A stretch of DNA of 64,000 bases from Aurantibacter sp034110465 (lineage in GTDB: Bacteria; Bacteroidota; Bacteroidia; Flavobacteriales; Flavobacteriaceae), in the NCBI GenBank assembly GCA_034110465.1, contig JAWUZD010000010.1, forward strand, positions 124,001 through 188,000. The letters are read 5' to 3'. The notes below the pieces were generated by a model. That model saw nothing but the letters and a program-made list of their open reading frames with translations, ran no database searches and was not told the origin of the DNA. The translations under genes were made by a program, and so were the position numbers. Below are positions 27,677 to 36,625 of this stretch, one piece after another. Positions within the stretch are counted from its first letter, which is position 1; each line of letters opens with the position of its first letter.

Positions 27677-29812
27677 TTATTCAAAGTCAGTACAAGATTC
27701 TACCAATCTAATAAATTCTGCTCTGTAGCCTTTTTTATCTTGCCCTCTACCTTTTACGGCTAGAGCAACAATATCTTTTAAAGACGCATTATTATAGAAT
27801 TGAGATTGCCTTAATTTCATTCCAAATAAAGCAACTGCACTGGCAAAATTCATATCATTAGAAGCTTTTGAAATAGTAAAGTTTTGAATGTGTATCATTT
27901 CAGTACTTTTATTTTGATCAGGTTTTTTGTATCTGAATTTAACCGTAAACAATTCATCTTTATAATTCTGAATTAACGGTTTTGTGTATTTTAACTCATG
28001 ACTACTTTTTAAATACGAAGATGAAACACCAACTGGAATAATTTCATATAAAGCAGTTACTGTATGTCCTGGACCTAATTCTCCTGCATCTTTAGTATCA
28101 TCTATAAAATCTTCGTTTGCTAATAGTCTGTTTTCATAACCAATTAATCGGTAAGCTTGTACGTGATTAGGATTAAACTCCACTTGAATCTTAACATCTT
28201 TAGCAATTGTAAATAATGTACCTCCAAACTCTTGACCAAATACACGTTTAGCTTCTTGCATTGTATCTATATAAGCGTGATTTCCGTTTCCTTTATCGGC
28301 TAACGTTTCTAATTTTGAATCTTTATAATTCCCATAACCAAAACCTAAAACCGATAAAAACACACCAGATTCACGTTTTTTAACAATTAATTCTTCCATT
28401 ACACTATCACTACTTGCACCAACATTAAAATCGCCATCTGTAGCTAATATGACACGATTATTTCCTTTTTTATTAAAATTTTCTTGAGCTAATTTATAAG
28501 CTAATTCTATGCCTTGTCCGCCAGCTGTACTTCCGCCAGCTTGTAAATTATTTAAGGCAGAAATAATTTTATCCTTATGCTTTCCAGAAGTTGGTTCTAA
28601 AACTACGCCTGCTGCAACTGCATAAACGACAATAGATACTTTATCTTTTTCTCTTAACTGGTGTACTAATAATTTAAACGCTTCTTTTAGTAACTCTAAA
28701 TTACCACGCATAGAACCAGAAACATCTAATAAAAAGGTTAAGTTGGCAGCTGGTAAATCTTTATTTTCATAAGATTTACCTTGTAAACCAATACGTACTA
28801 ATTGTGTGTCTTTATGCCAAGGTGTTTTTACCACTTCTGTATTAATAGAAAATGGATGTTTGTCTTTTGGTTGAGGATAATTGTAGTTAAAATAATTAAC
28901 CATTTCTTCAATCTTAATCGCATCACTTGGAATAAATTGACCATTATTAATTAAACGTCTTACATTACTATATCCAGCTTTATCTACATCTATACTAAAA
29001 GTAGATAATTGATCGTTTAAAACAGTTTCAAATTTGTTCTCGTGAATTTTGGTATAGGTTTCGTTGTTGAATAATTGCTGCTTTTTAATATTCATAGTTT
29101 TAAAACGAAGTAATTCTTCAGAAATTTCTGTTCCTTTATTAGTTGTTATAATTATAACACCATTTGCACCTTCAGAACCATATAAAGCACTTCCGCTAGC
29201 TCCTTTTACAACATTTGTAGACTTTATGTCTTTTAAAGAAAGGTTTTTTAACTCTTTTTCTGATGCTCTAATTCCATCAATTACAATTAAAGCTTGATTA
29301 TTTCCTTTTAAAGAATTATTACCTCTTAAAGTTATATTAGTTGAAGGAACATAACTATTACTTCTTTTAATTTGCAAACCAGAAACTTTATCTGATAAAG
29401 CTTGAACAGTACTTGAATTGACCTCTTTATTTAAGCTTTCTGAGTCAACTTTTATACCTACATAAGTTATGTCCTCTCTTTTTCTTTTAATTCCTAATGC
29501 AGTAACCACAACTTCATCTAAATTACTATCTAATTGTAATGACACATCTATTTTAGATTCCGAACCAACTGAAATTTCTTCTGTTCTATAACCAACATAA
29601 GAAAACACTAAAACATCTCTTAATTGGGCTGTTATTGTATAATTCCCATCAAAATCTGAGCTTGTTCCGTTTACTGTATCTTTTACTAAAATAGTTGCGG
29701 CTGGTAATGGTATTCCGTTTTCGTCTGTAATAATTCCACAAACTACTTTTTCTTGTGCTGTTACACTTAGAGTTGCTACAACTATAAGTAAAAATGTAAT
29801 TAAGTTTTTCAT
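27677..29812 (-). CDS. CarboxypepD-reg-like / TonB-plug-like / VWA (YfbK) fusion protein
   Basis: 711 residues. Signal peptide MKNLITFLLIVVATLSVTA before QE. Residues 20-100 are the carboxypeptidase regulatory-like domain that opens SusC proteins (GIITDENGIPLPAATI, FSYVGYRTEEI). Residues 110-225 resemble a TonB receptor plug (VSGLQIKRSNSYVPS, LRGNNSLKGNNQALIVIDGI, GANGVIIITTNKG), but no beta-barrel follows. Residues 260-350 match the YfbK N-terminal region (FSIDVDKAGYSNVRRLINNG). The VWA domain has an intact MIDAS (FLLDVSGSM, GGSTAGGQG, LATDGDFN). A YfbK-type C-terminal domain ends the protein. It probably acts at the cell envelope as a metal-dependent binding protein. A degenerate VWA paralogue lies 39 bp upstream. 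Confidence 0.85.
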   Translation of the reverse strand: MKNLITFLLIVVATLSVTAQEKVVCGIITDENGIPLPAATILVKDTVNGTSSDFDGNYTITAQLRDVLVFSYVGYRTEEISVGSESKIDVSLQLDSNLDEVVVTALGIKRKREDITYVGIKVDSESLNKEVNSSTVQALSDKVSGLQIKRSNSYVPSTNITLRGNNSLKGNNQALIVIDGIRASEKELKNLSLKDIKSTNVVKGASGSALYGSEGANGVIIITTNKGTEISEELLRFKTMNIKKQQLFNNETYTKIHENKFETVLNDQLSTFSIDVDKAGYSNVRRLINNGQFIPSDAIKIEEMVNYFNYNYPQPKDKHPFSINTEVVKTPWHKDTQLVRIGLQGKSYENKDLPAANLTFLLDVSGSMRGNLELLKEAFKLLVHQLREKDKVSIVVYAVAAGVVLEPTSGKHKDKIISALNNLQAGGSTAGGQGIELAYKLAQENFNKKGNNRVILATDGDFNVGASSDSVMEELIVKKRESGVFLSVLGFGYGNYKDSKLETLADKGNGNHAYIDTMQEAKRVFGQEFGGTLFTIAKDVKIQVEFNPNHVQAYRLIGYENRLLANEDFIDDTKDAGELGPGHTVTALYEIIPVGVSSSYLKSSHELKYTKPLIQNYKDELFTVKFRYKKPDQNKSTEMIHIQNFTISKASNDMNFASAVALFGMKLRQSQFYNNASLKDIVALAVKGRGQDKKGYRAEFIRLVESCTDFE

Positions 29813-29851
29813 TGTCTTCTTTTTTATTTCTTTTGTTTTTAATTTATCTGA

Positions 29852-30484
29852 TTAATCTTTTAATACGTTTATTAATTCTGGTAATAATGTGATAGCGGTT
29901 AGTAATACAATAGTTCCATTTTTAGATTTTTTGGTGGTTTCTGTCACCGTATTTTCATCTATTACTATAGGCGTTTGTTTGATAGATTTATTTGGGTTTC
30001 TTACAAAAACCATAGTGTTTCTTGCGTTTGGATTCAAAATTGAATTCGCATAAACATAACTTTCCCCAATACCATCTTTATAAGTTTCAATCACTTTACA
30101 ATGACTTAATGCGTGAAGTATTTTCTTAATATCTTTTGGTGATTCTTGTTTTAATAACAATCCATTCTTTCCAGAATAAAAAGCGATAGAAATATTATCT
30201 TCAGATGTTAATCGTTGACTAAGAAATTTAAAGGCTTGTTGTAGAATGATTTCGTCTTCTTTAGAAAATCCATAATTAGATGCTTCTATTAAAAACGTAA
30301 CTTGTTCTGTTTTAATAATAGTATCATCATCTTCATTGTCTTCATCTAAAACAGGTTTTGTAAAATAATCTGCTACAAAAGAAATTAAATGATCTAACTG
30401 AATAGATTCACTATTTAAAGTAGTGTCTTGTGCATTTACATTAAAAAATAGTAACGTAAAAAATAAGGTTAGTAGCGTTTTCAT
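29852..30484 (-). CDS. Exported degenerate VWA-like protein
   Basis: 210 residues. Signal peptide MKTLLTLFFTLLFFNVNA before QD. Residues 65-170 align by eye with the VWA domain of the downstream gene: VTFLIEASNYGFSKED in place of LTFLLDVSGSMRGN, ILQQAFKFLSQRLTSEDNIS for LLKEAFKLLVHQLREKDKVS, then IGESYVYANSILNPNARNT. The DxSxS metal site is lost (EASNY). A hydrophobic C-terminal stretch (IVLLTAITLLPELINVL) could anchor it. It probably forms a transcription unit with the VWA fusion and may be a partner or decoy subunit; inference. Confidence 0.65.
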   Translation of the reverse strand: MKTLLTLFFTLLFFNVNAQDTTLNSESIQLDHLISFVADYFTKPVLDEDNEDDDTIIKTEQVTFLIEASNYGFSKEDEIILQQAFKFLSQRLTSEDNISIAFYSGKNGLLLKQESPKDIKKILHALSHCKVIETYKDGIGESYVYANSILNPNARNTMVFVRNPNKSIKQTPIVIDENTVTETTKKSKNGTIVLLTAITLLPELINVLKD

Positions 30485-30631
30485 AAGCTTTGGTTTTAAA
30501 GTTTAATGTAAAACTATAACCAAAGTCTTGTTTATAAAACCAGTATTGAGTGAAAAGTACTTTTGAATGAGTGAAGTTGTTTTTTTTGAATTTAATATAA
30601 TTTACTTCAACTTAAAAAGTATTTTAAATAG

Positions 30632-30668
30632 TAGATTCTACGTCGTGGCGCAGAATGACAAAAACTCA
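30632..30668. repeat. REP-like unit, copy 1
   Basis: Starts TAGATTCTACGTCG and ends GCAGAATGACAAAAACTCA; ATTCT/AGAAT form a small hairpin. 29 of 37 positions match 30720-30756, and the AGAATGACAAA edge recurs inverted at 63175-63217. Confidence 0.65.
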
Positions 30669-30719
30669 TAATTCAACAGAAGTGATTTATTACTTTTATA
30701 AATGAATAAAGTATAAAAA

Positions 30720-30756
30720 TAGATTCAGCATCTTAGCTAAGAAAGACAAAAACTCA
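30720..30756. repeat. REP-like unit, copy 2
   Basis: Same 37-bp length as 30632-30668, with identical ends TAGATTC and GACAAAAACTCA and a diverged centre that keeps a palindrome (CTTAGCTAAG). Confidence 0.6.
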
Positions 30757-30814
30757 CATTATAAAAAAAAAGATATTGTAGTTTCTATTAAAATAGAAAT
30801 AACGGCACTTTGTA

Positions 30815-31861
30815 CTAAATTAATTGTAACGTTTTTACACGCTGAATTTTACCAGAACTAGTTTCTACAAAGTTAGGAATAGCATAAACTGCTTTAGGTA
30901 TTTCGGATTTATTTAAAACATCAAAAATAGAGTTATCTAATTGATTCGTTTTTGCTTCAACTATTAAAATAGCAATCTCACCAAATGTTGTGTCTTTTTT
31001 AGATGCTATAAAAAAGCGTTCGTTTATAAAAGGTTCCAATTTTGCCTCTATTTTCTCAGGAAACAATTTTAATCCACCAGAATTAATCACATTATCTACG
31101 CGACCTAACCATTCAAATTCTGTTTCAGAATACAAATTAACCACATCGTTAGTTATAATGGTTTCGTTATGTAATTGTGGTGCATTTATAACCAAACAAT
31201 TTCTATTGTCTTGAGAAATAGTAATGTTTGGTAAGATTTTAAAGTAAGGCTTATAATCTATTTTATTTATAGGTTTTATAGCAATATGAGTTATGGTTTC
31301 CGTCATTCCATAGGTTTCAAAAACCGATGCATTTGTACGTTGAAGCTGATTTTTTAGCGTATGAGAAACGGTTCCTCCACCAATAATTAAAATAGAAAAC
31401 TGATTTAAAACATCTAAATTCTTTTCGACTTGCGAAGGAATCATTGCTACAAAATCGTATTGTTTAGAACTTATATCTAAATCTATTTTAGGAATTACAG
31501 TATCTATATCTAAGCCTAGAACCATAGCACGAACTAGCATCATTTTTCCTGCGATGTAACTAACAGGTAAACACAATAAAGCCGATTGCGAGGCTTTTAA
31601 ATTAAAAAATAAACCTGTAGCTAAAGCCGAAGCTTTCATTGCTTCCTTACTTAAATAAATATTTTTTGGCTCTCCAGTAGAACCCGATGTTTGTACTTTT
31701 ACATCTGTTTCATTATTCAACCAAGCTATTAAAAATCGACCGATTTCGGCTTCAAAGTCATTACTTCTGTCTACTAAAGTTGTTGCTTTTACTAATAGTG
31801 AATCATTTGAAAATGAAATACCATTTAACTTAAAAGCAGTATGTATTTGATTAGGATTCAA
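30815..31861 (-). CDS. menE: o-Succinylbenzoate--CoA ligase
   Basis: 348 residues, the short form common in Bacteroidota. Adenylate-forming enzyme motifs: VQTSGSTGEPKNIYLS (A3, about 55-70), FETYGMTETITHIA (A5), WLGRVDNVINSGGLKLFPEKIE (A7/A8) and the C-terminal Lys in SSGKIQRVK. It activates o-succinylbenzoate to its CoA ester in menaquinone synthesis. No ATG is available; TTG 31861 lies two bases after the stop of the upstream CPBP gene, so translation is probably coupled. The gene is the last of the men run menA-(phosphoesterase)-menC-(CPBP)-menE. Confidence 0.9.
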   Translation of the reverse strand: MNPNQIHTAFKLNGISFSNDSLLVKATTLVDRSNDFEAEIGRFLIAWLNNETDVKVQTSGSTGEPKNIYLSKEAMKASALATGLFFNLKASQSALLCLPVSYIAGKMMLVRAMVLGLDIDTVIPKIDLDISSKQYDFVAMIPSQVEKNLDVLNQFSILIIGGGTVSHTLKNQLQRTNASVFETYGMTETITHIAIKPINKIDYKPYFKILPNITISQDNRNCLVINAPQLHNETIITNDVVNLYSETEFEWLGRVDNVINSGGLKLFPEKIEAKLEPFINERFFIASKKDTTFGEIAILIVEAKTNQLDNSIFDVLNKSEIPKAVYAIPNFVETSSGKIQRVKTLQLI

Positions 31862-31863
31862 AA

Positions 31864-32832
31864 TTATTCACCTTTAATTTGATCTATTTCTGTTGATGTT
31901 TCAATAGGTAATTCAAAAGCACCAAAAAGTTTTTCTTTCCAATTGGTCCATTTATATACTTTAGAAAAAATGAATAATAAAACTGGATAGATTATAAATA
32001 CAGGTAATACCAAGTCTATAAATTCTAAACTTGGTTCGGATACATCTTTTAAAACCGAATGTGTTTGGAATGCAGTCCAATTTGCAGTAACCAAAAGTGC
32101 TGTAAATAAATTATTTGCGACGTGAAAGCCTAAAGATAATTCCATTCCTTCATCCATTAAAGTTAAGATTCCTAAAAAGAAACCAGTTCCTATATAATAG
32201 ATCATAATTGAGTAACCTAGTTTTCCAACTTCAGGATTAAACACGTGCATTCCGCCAAAAATAACCGATGTCATTACTAATGGAAACCATCTGTTTTTAG
32301 CTAAAAAACCAAAACCTTGCATTAAATAACCTCTAAAAACTAATTCTTCTACACTGGTTTGTATCGGAACTAAGACAATAGCTATTACACATAAAATAAG
32401 AAAACGGTTTAACTCAAAATTCCATTCATAATTCTCTGGATTTGAAGCATAATCTGCATAAATCATACCTACAGAAATAACTCCCCAAAATATAAAAGCA
32501 AATCCAAAACGTTTCCAATCTATTTTTTCTCGTGCGGTAATTATAACTTTTAGGGCTTGCTGATGTAGAAATTTAACAGCTATCCAAAGCCCAAAAAGAG
32601 CAAATGCAAAAGATAAAAGCAGTAGGAATATATTTAGATTTGGTTCTAAATAAGATATCATAGTAGACTCGTTTAAACTGGTAAAATCTACACCATTTTT
32701 AAAAGCTTTTACAAAAACAGCCACTGAAAAAGGTACCTGTCCAACTATAGTAGCTGCAAAAATAATTAAAGAACCTACTAAATAGCGCCAGAATTCGTTT
32801 TTACCATTAAATGCTTGTTGTATAAAATTCAT
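31864..32832 (-). CDS. CPBP family intramembrane glutamic-type endopeptidase
   Basis: 322 residues with about eight membrane spans. The CPBP/Abi (Rce1-like) motifs are present: SVEELVFRGYLMQGF (EExxxR, about 164-178), FGGMHVFNP and LGFHVANNLFTALL. The family cleaves within membranes or processes prenylated proteins, and in bacteria is often tied to maturation or self-immunity. It sits between menC (3 bp upstream) and menE (2 bp downstream), so it is co-transcribed with menaquinone genes; the biochemical link is unknown. Confidence 0.88.
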   Translation of the reverse strand: MNFIQQAFNGKNEFWRYLVGSLIIFAATIVGQVPFSVAVFVKAFKNGVDFTSLNESTMISYLEPNLNIFLLLLSFAFALFGLWIAVKFLHQQALKVIITAREKIDWKRFGFAFIFWGVISVGMIYADYASNPENYEWNFELNRFLILCVIAIVLVPIQTSVEELVFRGYLMQGFGFLAKNRWFPLVMTSVIFGGMHVFNPEVGKLGYSIMIYYIGTGFFLGILTLMDEGMELSLGFHVANNLFTALLVTANWTAFQTHSVLKDVSEPSLEFIDLVLPVFIIYPVLLFIFSKVYKWTNWKEKLFGAFELPIETSTEIDQIKGE

Positions 32833-32835
32833 AGT

Positions 32836-33870
32836 TTAAAATTTAAAATCCCAATTTACATTGGTGTTATATATTATGTGTCCTTTTTTAATCTCTAAAG
32901 GCGAAGATATGTTATTTGTATATAAACTTCCGGTTCCTAAACCTTGAGGCGCAGAAACCTGCTTTGTGTAAGTATATTGTGTTATCGCGTTTAAACCAAT
33001 ATTACTTTCCAAAGCACTTGTAATCCACCAACCTATGTTTTGTTTTTCGGCTAAATCTATCCACTGATTACTGCCTTTAAATCCGCCAACAAAACTTGGT
33101 TTTAAAATAATGTATTGTGGTTTTATGGTTTGTAGCATTTTCTGCTGATTTGTTAAACCAAAAACACCAATTAATTCTTCGTCTAAAGCAATTGGTAAAG
33201 GTGTTTTTTTACAAAGCTGTGCCATTTCTTGAAACTGACCTTGTTTTATGGGTTGCTCTATACTGTGTAAATTAAATTCAGATAATTTTTTTAGCTTCTC
33301 TAAAGCTGTATTTGGAGTAAAAGCACCATTAGCATCTACACGTAATTCAATATCTTTTTGACTAAATTCTTTTCTAATAGATTTTAATACGTTTAATTCG
33401 GTTTCAAAATCTATAGCACCAATCTTCATTTTTATACAACTAAAACCAGCAGCTATTTTATCCTTTATCTGTTGTTTCATAAAGGCTTCTGTTCCCATCC
33501 AAATTAATCCGTTAATAGGAATACTTGCGTTTCCTTTTGAAAAATCTGACGAAAAAATATTGAATTTATCCTGACTTTCTAACGACTTAAAGGCTATTTC
33601 TAATCCAATTTGGATGCTAGGAAAAGCTTCATTTTCTTGATATAAAATATCTAATCCTTTATTTATGTTATTGCAGGTGTATTTTAATTGCGCTTCATAA
33701 TCTGGTCTATCATCTATGCTTAAACCTCTTAGAATACCGCATTCGCCAATACCTTTATTTCCTTTATCATCTAAAATTAAAAACCAAGTTTCTTTAGTTC
33801 TAAGAACTCCACGAGATGTTCCGCTAGCCTGTTTAAATTCTAAAATATGTTTTTTATAAGTCGCAATCAT
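32836..33870 (-). CDS. menC: o-Succinylbenzoate synthase
   Basis: 344 residues from ATG 33870. Enolase superfamily: the KMKIGAID motif carries the catalytic Lys of the second KxK (about 144-151). Metal ligands are in LRVDANGAFTP (Asp), HSIEQPI (Glu) and IALDEELIG (Asp/Glu), and the general-base Lys is in IILKPSFVGGF. It dehydrates SHCHC to o-succinylbenzoate in the menaquinone pathway. Adjacent to the CPBP gene by 3 bp and divergent from the sterol-desaturase-like gene. Confidence 0.9.
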   Translation of the reverse strand: MIATYKKHILEFKQASGTSRGVLRTKETWFLILDDKGNKGIGECGILRGLSIDDRPDYEAQLKYTCNNINKGLDILYQENEAFPSIQIGLEIAFKSLESQDKFNIFSSDFSKGNASIPINGLIWMGTEAFMKQQIKDKIAAGFSCIKMKIGAIDFETELNVLKSIRKEFSQKDIELRVDANGAFTPNTALEKLKKLSEFNLHSIEQPIKQGQFQEMAQLCKKTPLPIALDEELIGVFGLTNQQKMLQTIKPQYIILKPSFVGGFKGSNQWIDLAEKQNIGWWITSALESNIGLNAITQYTYTKQVSAPQGLGTGSLYTNNISSPLEIKKGHIIYNTNVNWDFKF

Positions 33871-33924
33871 TATCCTCAAAATTACTAATAAAATTTACTA
33901 TTTTAGTGCTATAATTTATCAAAA

Positions 33925-34809
33925 ATGACAGAATTCCCTCATATTATATTTTTTGCTATTCCTATTTTCGTTTTAGCTATAGTATTAGAACTTTATGTGG
34001 CATCAAAAAACTACACAGCAAAAGATTCTATAGCTTCTATAAGTATGGGAATTGGCAATGTTTTACTTGGCTTTATAAGTAAAGGTATTGTTTTAGCAAG
34101 TTTTGTGTTTATGTATACTCATTTCAGGTTTTTTACCATTCCAATAACTTGGTGGAGTTTTGTATTGATCTTTTTTTTAGATGATTTAGCTTATTATTGG
34201 TTTCATAGAATCTCGCACGAATGTCGCTTATTTTGGGCTTCTCACATTGTGCATCATTCTTCTAAACATTACAATTTAAGTACGGCTTTAAGACAAACTT
34301 GGTCTGGTGGATTTTATACGTTTATATTTTGGCTTTGGTTACCACTTTTAGGGTTTCATCCTAGTATGATATTATTCCAAATGTCGGTTAGTTTAATTTA
34401 TCAGTTTTGGATTCATACAGAAGCTATAGATAAAATGCCAAAATGGTTTGAAGCTATTTTTAATACACCATCACATCATAGAGTTCATCACGGAAGTAAT
34501 CCAATCTATTTAGATAGAAATCACGCAGGAATTTTAATTATTTGGGATAGATTATTTGGTACATTTCAAGCAGAATTAAGTTCCGAAAAAGTAGTTTATG
34601 GTCTTGTTGTAGATATTAAAACTTATAATCCAGTTAAAATTGCTTTTTTAGAATGGAAAGAACTTCTTAAAGATGTGTTTCTAGGTAATAAAAGCTTTAA
34701 AAAGCGATTATTATACTTTATTAATCCTCCAGGTTGGAGAGATGATGGCACTGGGAAACTAAGTGATGATTTACGAGAAGAATTTCTAAAGTCAAAAGAC
34801 AAATTATAG
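33925..34809 (+). CDS. Sterol desaturase / fatty acid hydroxylase family protein
   Basis: 294 residues, four or more membrane spans. The eight-histidine di-iron pattern is complete: WFHRISHECR (about 92-101), HIVHHSSKHYN (about 107-117) and PSHHRVHHGSNP (about 187-198), plus NHAG nearer the end. These enzymes hydroxylate or desaturate lipids using oxygen. The substrate is unknown in bacteria lacking sterols; it may be a carotenoid, ornithine lipid or fatty acid. It is alone on the plus strand within the men region and ends 14 bp from the convergent phosphoesterase gene. Confidence 0.85.
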   Translation: MTEFPHIIFFAIPIFVLAIVLELYVASKNYTAKDSIASISMGIGNVLLGFISKGIVLASFVFMYTHFRFFTIPITWWSFVLIFFLDDLAYYWFHRISHECRLFWASHIVHHSSKHYNLSTALRQTWSGGFYTFIFWLWLPLLGFHPSMILFQMSVSLIYQFWIHTEAIDKMPKWFEAIFNTPSHHRVHHGSNPIYLDRNHAGILIIWDRLFGTFQAELSSEKVVYGLVVDIKTYNPVKIAFLEWKELLKDVFLGNKSFKKRLLYFINPPGWRDDGTGKLSDDLREEFLKSKDKL

Positions 34810-34823
34810 TCATTAAAACTCTT

Positions 34824-35636
34824 TTAAATATCGAAAACAACGACTTCTGCTCTACTTCCAAAACGAATAGGGAATATACTTGTTCCAATGCCTTTAGAAA
34901 CATACATTTTAAGTTTATCGCCATAAAAACCTTTTAAGAATTGTCCACTTCCTTGAGGTTTAAATGGAACGATTCCTAAAAAAGTAATTTGTCCGCCATG
35001 TGTATGTCCAGACAAGACTAGATTTGCATTTAATTCTTGTTCTTTAAATTGAATGGTTTCAAAATATTGCGGACAATGATTTAAAATCAACGCTTCGTTT
35101 TCTGTATTAAGAGAAGATATTGACACTTCTAAATTAGCATTTCCACCAACAAAATCGTCTATTCCAATAACATTTATAGTTCTATTATTCTTAGTAAAAG
35201 CGGAAGTTTCGTTAATTAACAACTCACAATTATGTGACTTATATATTTTATTAAGTTCCACAATATTTATGTTTCCCCAATATTCCCAATTACCTAAAAT
35301 GGCATATTTTTTTATTGAAGGATCAATTAAACTTAAAAATGAATTTAGCACTTCTAAATTATTATTATCGTCTAAAGCATCGCCAGTAAAGCAAACTAAG
35401 TCAGGTTTGGTCTCGTTAATCTTTAATACAATTGACTTATGAAATCGTTTAATACGCTGAATATGTAAGTCCGATAATTGAACCACTTTAATTTTGGATT
35501 CGGAGTTTGGTTTAGATAAATCAAAATAATTCCAATCTATAATATAGCGCTCAAACCAGAACATATCTATGGCTAATAAACTTGTTATTGCAAGAATACC
35601 TCTTTTTATAAAACGTCTTCTAGAGTTGATTTTCAT
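34824..35636 (-). CDS. Metallophosphoesterase (YkuE-like)
   Basis: 270 residues. An N-terminal Arg-rich segment plus hydrophobic stretch (MKINSRRRFIKRGILAITSL) resembles a Tat or uncleaved anchor signal, with RRRF at the start. Calcineurin-like motifs follow: VVQLSDLHIQR (Asp, His), CFTGDALDD (GDxxD), AILGNWEYWG (GNxE, variant of GNHE), LILNHCPQ and VLSGHTHGGQ. It probably hydrolyses a phosphoester at the outer face of the inner membrane, as YkuE-like enzymes act on lipid-linked substrates. Its ATG abuts the menA stop with no spacing, indicating coupled translation. Confidence 0.88.
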   Translation of the reverse strand: MKINSRRRFIKRGILAITSLLAIDMFWFERYIIDWNYFDLSKPNSESKIKVVQLSDLHIQRIKRFHKSIVLKINETKPDLVCFTGDALDDNNNLEVLNSFLSLIDPSIKKYAILGNWEYWGNINIVELNKIYKSHNCELLINETSAFTKNNRTINVIGIDDFVGGNANLEVSISSLNTENEALILNHCPQYFETIQFKEQELNANLVLSGHTHGGQITFLGIVPFKPQGSGQFLKGFYGDKLKMYVSKGIGTSIFPIRFGSRAEVVVFDI

Positions 35637-36593
35637 TTATAACAAACTTCCAATACCAATTAAAATTGCCAATAAAACGGTTGATAACGCTAACTTTTTT
35701 AATTCTGGGTCAAAATCTTTTGGAACAGTAATGTTTGAAATTCTTTTAATATGAAGCATTAGCGGAATAAATGCCACTAATCCTAATAAACTAAACCAAC
35801 TATTAAAATTTAATACCATAAAAACCAAAGCAGTTTTTAATGCAATACTTATTAAAACATAATGATATAGTTTCGCTTTTTTAGCTCCAAATTTTAAAGC
35901 CAACGTGTTTTTGTTAGTAGCTGCATCGGTTTCTATATCTCGCATATTATTAAGATTTAAAACTGCAGTACTTAATAAACCTATAGAAATTGCAGGTAAT
36001 ACAATTAACCAATCTATATGTTTTGTGTATAAAAAATACGTTCCTAAAACGCTTACTAAACCAAAAAACACAAATACAAACACATCTCCAAAACCAGAAT
36101 AACCGTAAGCATTATTACCAACCGTATACTTTATAGCTGCTGCAATAGAAACTACTCCAATAGCAAAAAACAATAAAGAATATAAGAAATTATCAGCTCC
36201 AAAAGACACGTAAATTAAAGCTATTGCTAATGCTAAACTTATAATACTTGTAATAATTACAGCACGTTTCATATCGGCAGATGTAATAATACCGCTACCA
36301 ACCATACGTTGTTCTCCTACTCTATTATCGTCGGTTCCTTTTACGCCATCACCATAATCGTTTGCAAAATTAGATAAGACCTGAAATGCAACTGTAGTTA
36401 GAAATGCTAAAATAAAAATGATGTAATTATTCTCAAAATGAATACAACCAAAACACTCTATAATTCCATCAAATTCTTTTGGATGATTATAGATTTTAAA
36501 TCCAGCCAAACAACTACCCAAAATAATCCCCGAAACAGATAATGGCAATGTTCTTAATCTTGCCGCTTTTATGTAGGCTTGTGTTTTTGTCAT
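35637..36593 (-). CDS. menA: 1,4-Dihydroxy-2-naphthoate polyprenyltransferase
   Basis: 318 residues, eight to nine membrane spans. UbiA-family motifs: NFANDYGDGVKGTDDNR (about 76-92, NxxxDxxxD-type site for Mg-prenyl diphosphate) and NNMRDIETDAATNKNT (second Asp motif, about 214-229). The N terminus AARLRTLPLSVSG is typical for MenA. It joins the isoprenoid tail to DHNA in the membrane. Its 5' end has a diverged second copy at 37199-37259 on the far side of a lipoprotein cassette, suggesting this start was re-supplied during an insertion. MenB lies upstream on the same strand. Confidence 0.95.
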   Translation of the reverse strand: MTKTQAYIKAARLRTLPLSVSGIILGSCLAGFKIYNHPKEFDGIIECFGCIHFENNYIIFILAFLTTVAFQVLSNFANDYGDGVKGTDDNRVGEQRMVGSGIITSADMKRAVIITSIISLALAIALIYVSFGADNFLYSLLFFAIGVVSIAAAIKYTVGNNAYGYSGFGDVFVFVFFGLVSVLGTYFLYTKHIDWLIVLPAISIGLLSTAVLNLNNMRDIETDAATNKNTLALKFGAKKAKLYHYVLISIALKTALVFMVLNFNSWFSLLGLVAFIPLMLHIKRISNITVPKDFDPELKKLALSTVLLAILIGIGSLL

Positions 36594-36598
36594 TTTTT
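36538..36598. repeat. menA 5' end, functional copy of 61-bp duplication
   Basis: Matches 37199-37259 at about 46 of 61 positions. Here it encodes the first residues of MenA (MTKTQAYIKAARLRTLPLS). Confidence 0.7.
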
Positions 36599-36625
36599 TG
36601 TAGCTGTTTTTTTAATAAAGTGAAA

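Larger units (their letters stand above)
30485..30814. other. Gene-free interval with two REP-like repeat units
   Basis: 330 bp without a convincing gene. It holds two 37-bp related units at 30632-30668 and 30720-30756; the rest is AT-rich with no recognisable signal. Confidence 0.6.
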
